From contig JAMOMX010000067.1 in assembly GCA_027066935.1 (NCBI GenBank), positions 1 through 17,168 on the forward strand: DNA of 17,168 nucleotides, in the 5' to 3' direction. The notes beneath the pieces were generated by a model. It was not told the origin of the DNA, made no database searches, and was given only the letters and a program-made list of their open reading frames with translations. Origin of the DNA: Sulfurimonas sp. Lineage in GTDB: Bacteria > Campylobacterota > Campylobacteria > Campylobacterales > Sulfurimonadaceae. The translations under genes and the position numbers were made by a program. Shown piece after piece: positions 7,890-13,144 of the stretch (position 1 is its first letter; every line of letters begins with the position of its first letter).

Positions 7890-8348
7890 TTACACAGCAC
7901 CAATACCATATTGAGGGGCTGACATATTTGTAAACTCATTATAATAGAGCACATCTGGAAGTTTAAAACTACTATTCGGTGCCATTTCTAATTTTTGAGT
8001 TTTTATTTCTGATGAAATGCTAACAAAAAAGAGCTTTCCTATCGCTTTTATTGGTTGATTGTTATTAAAATAAAAAGCATTTGTTGCAAAAAGTGGTATA
8101 TTTTTTAAAATACTTAAGGATTTTAAAAAAATATAAGCTATTTTTATTGCCATAAAACTTCCTGGTCCATTTGCATAAAAAATATTTTCTATCTCATAAT
8201 TAGCTAAAATCTCTTTAAATATATTTGGTAATATTTCTGAAGTTTTTTCATCACTTTGTATTGTGTTTATCAATTTTTTATCTTCATATATTCCAATTAA
8301 AATTGGGGATGATAAAGTGACACAAATAACATCGATGCTCTTACGCAT
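7890..8348 (-). CDS. tsaB: Short TsaB (YeaZ)-like protein
   Basis: About 152 residues from the start chosen here (ATG at 8346-8348, protein MRKSIDVICV). A longer frame to 8381 exists but would run 41 bases into lpxC. The ANGPGSF block followed by MAIKIAYIF corresponds to the TsaB signature GPGSFTGLRI. TsaB is the non-catalytic partner of TsaD in making the t6A modification of ANN-reading tRNAs. The protein is much shorter than the usual 210-230 residues, the N-terminal DTS is not obvious, and the C-terminal lobe is poorly conserved. Campylobacterota homologues at this locus are also short, as I recall. The gene overlaps the lpxC stop by 8 bases. The name is likely, but activity with TsaD is inferred. 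Confidence 0.65.
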   Translation of the reverse strand: MRKSIDVICVTLSSPILIGIYEDKKLINTIQSDEKTSEILPNIFKEILANYEIENIFYANGPGSFMAIKIAYIFLKSLSILKNIPLFATNAFYFNNNQPIKAIGKLFFVSISSEIKTQKLEMAPNSSFKLPDVLYYNEFTNMSAPQYGIGAV

Positions 8349-9225
8349 ATGCTTTTTCAAGCTCCATTGTTTTTTCACCAATTAGCTCAATAACCTCATA
8401 ATTTTCAGGGTTCTCAAGTAGTTCTAGTGTAAGCTTATGATTTAAATCATGACTTCCAGCCATCGCTTCATAATTGCCTATAAAATTCATCCCAATTAAG
8501 CTCATGTCACCAATAGCATCTAAAATTTTATGACGAACAAATTCATCAGAATATCTTAAACCCTCAGCATTTAGCACTTTTTTATCATCAAGAACTACCG
8601 CATTTTCTAAAGATCCACCTAAAGCTAAACCTTTTGAGCGAAGATATTGTACCTCATGCAAAAAGCCAAATGTTCTAGCACGAGATATCTCCTCTTTGTA
8701 GGATTGCTTTGTAAAATGCAAAGTATACTCTTGTTGCTTAATAACTGGATGTGGAAACTTAATAGTAAAATCATATTTTAAATTATCAGATGGGGAAAGT
8801 TTTACATATTTTTCACCCTCTTGAATAATTACATCTTTTTTAATACGCATTATTTTTTTAGGTTGGTCTAACTCCACAACTTCAGCTTCATCTAAAAGCA
8901 TACAAAAGCTTGCACTGCTTCCATCCATAACAGGAACCTCATCCCCATCTACTATTATTTTTAAGTTATCAATTCCATAGGCATAAACTGCTGATAACAT
9001 ATGTTCTATTGTAGATATAACAAAACCATCTTTCCCTATAACTGTAGCCATCTTTGTATCAACTACATTCTCTGGAATAAGTGGTATAGCTACATCTACA
9101 TCACTACGGTAAAATACAATACCACTGTTGGATTCAAGTGGTTCTATACGAAGTTTAACAGGTGAGCCTTTATGTAAACCTATACCGATAAGCTCTACAC
9201 TTTTTCTAATAGTACTTTGATACAT
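8341..9225 (-). CDS. lpxC: UDP-3-O-acyl-N-acetylglucosamine deacetylase LpxC
   Basis: A 294-residue zinc amidase that performs the committed step of lipid A synthesis in the cytoplasm. Zinc ligands are visible as H75 (TIEHMLSA), H232 and D236 (RHKILDAIGD); E74 is the likely general base and H259 (AGSHDLNHKL) the second catalytic histidine. The N-terminus MYQSTIRKSVELIGIGLHKG is typical. Start is ATG 9223-9225 because AAGGAG (9235-9240) lies 9 bases upstream; an in-frame TTG at 9246 would put this Shine-Dalgarno inside the gene. The 106-base leader carries interleaved inverted repeats (see separate entry). Lipid A synthesis implies an LPS or LOS outer membrane. Confidence 0.97.
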   Translation of the reverse strand: MYQSTIRKSVELIGIGLHKGSPVKLRIEPLESNSGIVFYRSDVDVAIPLIPENVVDTKMATVIGKDGFVISTIEHMLSAVYAYGIDNLKIIVDGDEVPVMDGSSASFCMLLDEAEVVELDQPKKIMRIKKDVIIQEGEKYVKLSPSDNLKYDFTIKFPHPVIKQQEYTLHFTKQSYKEEISRARTFGFLHEVQYLRSKGLALGGSLENAVVLDDKKVLNAEGLRYSDEFVRHKILDAIGDMSLIGMNFIGNYEAMAGSHDLNHKLTLELLENPENYEVIELIGEKTMELEKAYA

Positions 9226-9238
9226 TATATTTGTCTCC

Positions 9239-9293
9239 TTTATCAAAGAAGTGCACCGCAGGGGTATAATAAATTCTTTGATAAATTCCCCTG
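9239..9293 (-). promoter_or_regulatory. Interleaved inverted repeats in the lpxC leader
   Basis: On the transcript strand the order is CAGGGG (9293-9288), TTTATCAAAGAA (9285-9274), CCCCTG (9264-9259), TTCTTTGATAAA (9250-9239). The first pairs with the third (6 bp) and the second with the fourth (12 bp perfect), so the pairings cross. They can form either two alternative hairpins or a pseudoknot. The last arm abuts and shares two bases with the AAGGAG ribosome binding site of lpxC. The arms could instead be a protein operator on DNA. Sequence identity of the arms is directly seen; regulation is inference. Confidence 0.5.
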
Positions 9294-9331
9294 ATTAAAG
9301 CTTTATCTATTAGTGAGAACAGTTTCATTAT

Positions 9332-10696
9332 CTAGCTTCCGTTTATTATTTTTTTTGCACTTTGCATTACATCGGTAATGTTTAATTTTATCCAAGTTGA
9401 GTCCATCCATTCAGCTGGACGAACTTCAACACCTTGAACTAATACCCCAAAGTGTAGATGATCACCCATAGCATAACCACTTTTGCCTGTGCGGGCTATC
9501 GCTTTTTTTGCATTTGAAAGATCACCAGTATTTATGTTTACACTAGAACAGTGACCATATAATGTATATAAACCTAAACCATGATAAACTATAGGCATAT
9601 TACCATACAATCCATTATAATCTGAATATACAACATCCCCACCATTTTGAGGAATTATTTTTGCCATTGCATTACTAGCTAAATCAAGTCCTAAATGGTA
9701 CGATTCGCTAATATAGTTTCCTTCGTAAAGATATTTTCTATGATCACCAAATGTTGCTACAACTTGTGCATTTTTTAATGGGTACATCTTATTAATTTTA
9801 AAATCATTTATCATCTCTTTTGAGACTTTTGAAGTAATTCTACGTATAAGCTTTTCATTTTTAGCACGAACATCTTCGTTTATAATCTTAAATTGCTCAA
9901 GTGGATTTTCAACTCCTTGTGTCTCTACAAACTCTTCAGCTAGTTCAGCAATTTTACCTTCTAAAAATTTATCACTAATCTTTATATGTGAAATTTTATA
10001 TGTTTTTTGTTTTAAATAAAATGGAATATAACTTTTAGATACATTTTGAGCATAATCAGTTGCAATAATTGTAGCTTTGAAATTTTCACTATTTATTGGC
10101 CATGCTAATAAGGATATATAATACCCCTCTTTATAGAATGGTTGAGGAATGAATTTTTTATCATAGTTAGTTTGGATATATATATCTTTTAAGTTTTCAT
10201 CATTAACTTTAAATATAACAACTGCTGAACCACCCTTGTTGATTTTGTAAGAATGAGTGATGCTAACAAGTTCAGGACGGCGTTTATCTATTGTTAATTC
10301 AAACTCTTTTATAGAGGTGTTTCCACTTAAGAAGTTCCACTTACTTGCATCGTTAGCTTCTACAATAATTTTAACAACTTTATCTTTCATAGCATAAGCG
10401 CTTCTAGGAGGTTCTACCTCTATATTTATACTATTTTTCAAAATAAGAGGTTGTTCTGAATAGAGTGTTTTTTCTCCAGCTGAACTTTGCAGTATAACTC
10501 TATATGATTTTATCCCACTAGCATCTTCTATTTTAAGATTTAAAGGTTTTTTTAAATTCCAATAACCATTTGTATCAAGAGTGATACTTGGCATCTCTCT
10601 CTCAAAGTGTGCTGAATTATAAAAATAAACTCCAATAGCGATTACTAATGCTAATACAAACATAATACCAAATGATGAACTTTTTTTTCTTCTCAA
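9332..10696 (-). CDS. Membrane-anchored M23-family peptidoglycan endopeptidase
   Basis: A 454-residue protein with a basic start (MRRKKSSSFG) and one hydrophobic segment (about 11-27), a signal anchor placing the rest in the periplasm. Residues 35-230 look beta-rich, possibly Ig-like domains, followed by a helical linker (240-300). The C-terminal M23 (LytM-like) domain has the metal ligands H334 and D338 in HLGLD, GH at 381-382, and H413-L-H415. These zinc enzymes cut peptide cross-links in peptidoglycan; relatives in Helicobacter and Campylobacter shape helical cells. Start is TTG (10694-10696), directly abutting the previous stop (TAATTG), with GAAGG 8 bases upstream. An A8 run lies in codons 3-6. 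The specific shape role is not provable here. Confidence 0.88.
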   Translation of the reverse strand: MRRKKSSSFGIMFVLALVIAIGVYFYNSAHFEREMPSITLDTNGYWNLKKPLNLKIEDASGIKSYRVILQSSAGEKTLYSEQPLILKNSINIEVEPPRSAYAMKDKVVKIIVEANDASKWNFLSGNTSIKEFELTIDKRRPELVSITHSYKINKGGSAVVIFKVNDENLKDIYIQTNYDKKFIPQPFYKEGYYISLLAWPINSENFKATIIATDYAQNVSKSYIPFYLKQKTYKISHIKISDKFLEGKIAELAEEFVETQGVENPLEQFKIINEDVRAKNEKLIRRITSKVSKEMINDFKINKMYPLKNAQVVATFGDHRKYLYEGNYISESYHLGLDLASNAMAKIIPQNGGDVVYSDYNGLYGNMPIVYHGLGLYTLYGHCSSVNINTGDLSNAKKAIARTGKSGYAMGDHLHFGVLVQGVEVRPAEWMDSTWIKLNITDVMQSAKKIINGS

Positions 10697-11362
10697 TTAA
10701 AAACCTTCTCTTATTATCTCTTTGTTTTTGTATAATACTATTACACTCTTAACCGTCGGTAAACCTAAGGCTTCATTTACTACACAATATGCATCTATTA
10801 TCTTAGCACCACTAGAGATTAAATCACTATCATCCAACTCAAAGAGAGCTAAACTTCCATCTTCAACAAGCTTTATTTTATTTAACAAAATTATTTTTAA
10901 TCTTAATGTAGCTAAAGATTGGTAATTTAGTAAGTTTTCACTACATAAATTTACTTCTGCCTTATTCTTTACTAATACCTCTGCCATAGCAAATATCATA
11001 CCATTTAGAGCTTTTGTAAAGCCATTTGTAACATCTATTAAACCAGCATACAAAGAGGTGGACATCTTAACATTTAACTTGATATTTTTACTCATAAAAT
11101 ATTCAAAAAGCTCTATGCAACTACCAACCTCAACTACATAATCAGCAGAAGATGGATATGAAGTTCTTAACTTGTCTATCCATGGAATAAAATTCAGGTT
11201 TAAATCAAAATCAAACTCTGGACAATAAAATGAAACTTTTTTATGTAAAGACAAAAAATAAGAGTAAAGAGCACTTCCACAGGCTAAAGCATTAACAGTT
11301 GGATTAACTTCTAAAATAATTATTATATGTTTAGTATAATCTTCTTTAAAATCTTCTAACAT
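10697..11362 (-). CDS. DHH phosphoesterase-like protein lacking the DHH motif
   Basis: A 221-residue protein that aligns by eye with the N-terminal domain of NrnA/RecJ-type DHH phosphoesterases. NPTVNALACGSALYSYFLSL stands where the family has NPDxDAxGSALAL, then a strand (KKVSFYCPE), FIPWIDKL and SADYVVEVG. LYAGLIDVTNGFTK corresponds to LYTGIxTDTxxF. The acidic metal ligands of the first motif are changed to T and N, and the DHH segment itself is absent, apparently deleted between VVEVG and LYAGL. It is shorter than NrnA (about 320) and lacks an obvious DHHA1 substrate domain. It is therefore probably not a standard nuclease. It lies 11 bases after flhB and directly abuts the M23 gene. Confidence 0.65.
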   Translation of the reverse strand: MLEDFKEDYTKHIIIILEVNPTVNALACGSALYSYFLSLHKKVSFYCPEFDFDLNLNFIPWIDKLRTSYPSSADYVVEVGSCIELFEYFMSKNIKLNVKMSTSLYAGLIDVTNGFTKALNGMIFAMAEVLVKNKAEVNLCSENLLNYQSLATLRLKIILLNKIKLVEDGSLALFELDDSDLISSGAKIIDAYCVVNEALGLPTVKSVIVLYKNKEIIREGF

Positions 11363-11373
11363 TTGAAATTATA

Positions 11374-12429
11374 CTAAGTTTTCTTTTTATTCGTCTTATA
11401 CACCATAGCTAAAACTTCAGCTACTGCTACAAATAAAGCTTCTGGTATGGGTTTTTCAATCTCCACATCAGCATATAAACTTCTTGCCAATGGTGGATTT
11501 TGAACTATTTGAACACTGTTTTCTCTAGCTATTTTTTTAATTTGTTGTGCTAAATAATCTTTTCCTTTTGCTAAAACAATTGGAGCACCCTTTGATTCTT
11601 CATATTTTAAAGCTACTGCATAATGAGCAGGGTTTGTAATAATTACATCCGCATTTGGAACCTCACTCATCATTCTATTTCTTGAGACTTCCATCTGTTT
11701 TTGCCTTATTTTAGCTTTTATTAATGGGTCACCTTCCATATTTTTCATCTCATCTTTTATCTCTTGTTTACTCATTTTAAGACCATCAAAATACTGTTTT
11801 CTAACAATAACAATATCAATTATTGCAAAAATAAAGATAATAAACAACATAACTAATGATAAAATTATTGCTTTATCTTTTAGCCATAGAAGTTGATCAC
11901 CAAGACCAAATAAAGCAACCGTAGGTAGCTCTTCTATATAAAAAAAGAAAAAAAGAAAACCAATACCAAGAGTTGTAAAACTTTTAAAAGTAATTTTCAT
12001 CCCCTCTAGCAGTTTTTTCATGCTAAAGAGGTTTTTTGCTCCCTTTATTGGATCTAACTTACTTAACTTTGGTTTTATGGCATCTGTTGTAAATAAGAAA
12101 CCAAATTGAGCAAAAGCAGCAATAACCCCAGCAATTGCAATTGCAATTGCAATTGGCAAAATTATTAATAAAAATTCGCGAATAGTGATGATTGCAATAT
12201 CTATCATCAACTCTTTATCAAGTGGGACTCCAAGTAAAGAAAAATAATATTTAAAAAGAAAAATCATATGAGATGACATATATGGAAATAAAAGTAAGAA
12301 AGCAAGTATTGCTATAAAAAGAGTTATAACACCTGAAGCATCTTGTGATTTGGGGACATTCCCCTCTTTTCTAGCATCTTCTATCTTCTTATCGGTGGGC
12401 TGTTCGGTCTTTTCCTGATCATCAGCCAT
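11374..12429 (-). CDS. flhB: Flagellar type III secretion protein FlhB
   Basis: A 351-residue inner-membrane component of the flagellar export gate that switches substrate from rod/hook to filament. The N-terminus MADDQEKTEQPTDKKIEDARKEG carries the FlhB signature. Four hydrophobic segments lie at about 33-60, 78-110, 152-178 and 187-208. The cytoplasmic domain contains the cleavage region ITNPAHYAVALKY (264-276). Canonical FlhB has NPTH; here it is NPAH (N266-H269). The C-terminus has the usual PLARSLYADVEI..PIPEALFVAVAEVL. ATG overlaps the Abi-like gene by 8 bases, with only a weak ribosome binding site, suggesting coupling. Helix 2 contains four tandem GCAATT units encoding Ile-Ala repeats. 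Length is normal. Confidence 0.96.
   Translation of the reverse strand: MADDQEKTEQPTDKKIEDARKEGNVPKSQDASGVITLFIAILAFLLLFPYMSSHMIFLFKYYFSLLGVPLDKELMIDIAIITIREFLLIILPIAIAIAIAGVIAAFAQFGFLFTTDAIKPKLSKLDPIKGAKNLFSMKKLLEGMKITFKSFTTLGIGFLFFFFYIEELPTVALFGLGDQLLWLKDKAIILSLVMLFIIFIFAIIDIVIVRKQYFDGLKMSKQEIKDEMKNMEGDPLIKAKIRQKQMEVSRNRMMSEVPNADVIITNPAHYAVALKYEESKGAPIVLAKGKDYLAQQIKKIARENSVQIVQNPPLARSLYADVEIEKPIPEALFVAVAEVLAMVYKTNKKKT
12131..12154. repeat. Four tandem GCAATT hexamers inside flhB
   Basis: GCAATT is repeated four times without error. On the coding (minus) strand it reads AATTGC and encodes an alternating Ile-Ala stretch in transmembrane helix 2 of FlhB (about residues 93-100). Because the unit is six bases, gain or loss of a unit would keep frame and add or remove two residues. 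Confidence 0.85.
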
Positions 12430-13018
12430 AATTTATCACTTTAGTTCCATTTTTATTTGCTATCTCTTTAGCAAAATTATAAATCTCTACATCAAAATAC
12501 AATAATAAATCATATATCTCATCTTGCACATTTTCATATTCTATCTTATTTATAATTCTTTCATAATGAAATATTCTTATATGATTTAAGCGTTTATCTA
12601 AAATATTACGGTTAATTAATTTTGTATTTTTAGATGGAATATTTGGAAAAATAAATTTAATATCTCTTTTCCTTATCATATTTGAGTATGATTTTCTAAA
12701 TAATGAAGTCCAAAAACCAAAAGAGAGTTCTGCTAATATTTTATCATGTGTTATTAGCTCTTTTCTTTGTAGTATTTTATTTTTTGCTTCTTTTACTTTT
12801 TGTTTTGTATCTGTATGCAATAGATCACTATAAAGCCATTCATTTGAAATTTTTATAGTAAAATAATAGTTAATAGAGTTTCGTAAACTAACTTCAAAAA
12901 TAGAGAGTAAGATATAGTATTTTTCAGATAGATATATATTTTGTTTATACTCATTCATATCTTTATAATTTTGCAGTCTTACATCAGATATAAACTGTTG
13001 TTGATTTTTTACTATCAC
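12422..13018 (-). CDS. Abi-like (HEPN-related) protein
   Basis: A 198-residue, mostly helical, basic protein resembling the Abi-like family (AbiD/AbiF type), whose members abort phage infection and are related to HEPN RNases. Recognisable are the N-terminal YYILLSIFEVSLRNSINYYF (34-53), LSFGFWTSLF (98-107) and RLNHIRIFHYERI (143-155), the block where the family carries its R....H motif followed by a conserved HE. The spacing here is not canonical: R143 is seven residues before H151 and R148 only two, so RNase activity is uncertain. Start is GTG (13016-13018) with a strong AAGGAG (13026-13031) 7 bases upstream. Its stop overlaps flhB by 8 bases. With the upstream nuclease-helicase it forms a likely accessory defence pair. 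Confidence 0.62.
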   Translation of the reverse strand: MIVKNQQQFISDVRLQNYKDMNEYKQNIYLSEKYYILLSIFEVSLRNSINYYFTIKISNEWLYSDLLHTDTKQKVKEAKNKILQRKELITHDKILAELSFGFWTSLFRKSYSNMIRKRDIKFIFPNIPSKNTKLINRNILDKRLNHIRIFHYERIINKIEYENVQDEIYDLLLYFDVEIYNFAKEIANKNGTKVINYG

Positions 13019-13025
13019 TTGACTT

Positions 13026-13031
13026 CTCCTT
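13026..13031 (-). promoter_or_regulatory. Strong ribosome binding site fixing a GTG start
   Basis: AAGGAG on the minus strand lies 7 bases before GTG (13016-13018) of the Abi-like gene. This decides the non-ATG start and argues that the gene is translated on its own rather than only by coupling to the helicase gene. Confidence 0.7.
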
Positions 13032-13065
13032 TATAATCTTATATAATTTCACTATGACATCCAGT

Positions 13066-13092
13066 AAGCCTTTAGCCTTTGAGCTAAAGCTT
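13066..13092. other. Hairpin in the spacer between helicase and Abi-like genes
   Basis: AAGC-C-TTTAGC, loop CTTTGA, GCTAAAGCTT: a 10-bp stem with a single bulged C. It lies 52 bases after the helicase stop codon and 48 bases before the Abi-like start. Neither strand has a strong T-run directly after it (the plus strand continues GGGTTTCCTTTT), so it is only terminator-like. It could be an attenuator, an mRNA-processing site or a chance structure. The rest of the 126-base spacer shows nothing else convincing. Confidence 0.45.
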
Positions 13093-13144
13093 GGGTTTCC
13101 TTTTATAAGTCTTTTATTATCTACACAAAATTTAAATTTACTAA

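Noticed and set aside
8349..8381. Longer N-terminus for the TsaB-like protein
   Set aside because: It would overlap lpxC by 41 bases and adds a basic stretch (MVKKQWSLKKH) unlike the family; the internal ATG at 8346-8348 gives a natural start at the lpxC stop.
9226..9246. TTG-initiated seven-residue extension of LpxC
   Set aside because: The AAGGAG ribosome binding site lies within the extension, and LpxC proteins begin near the internal ATG.
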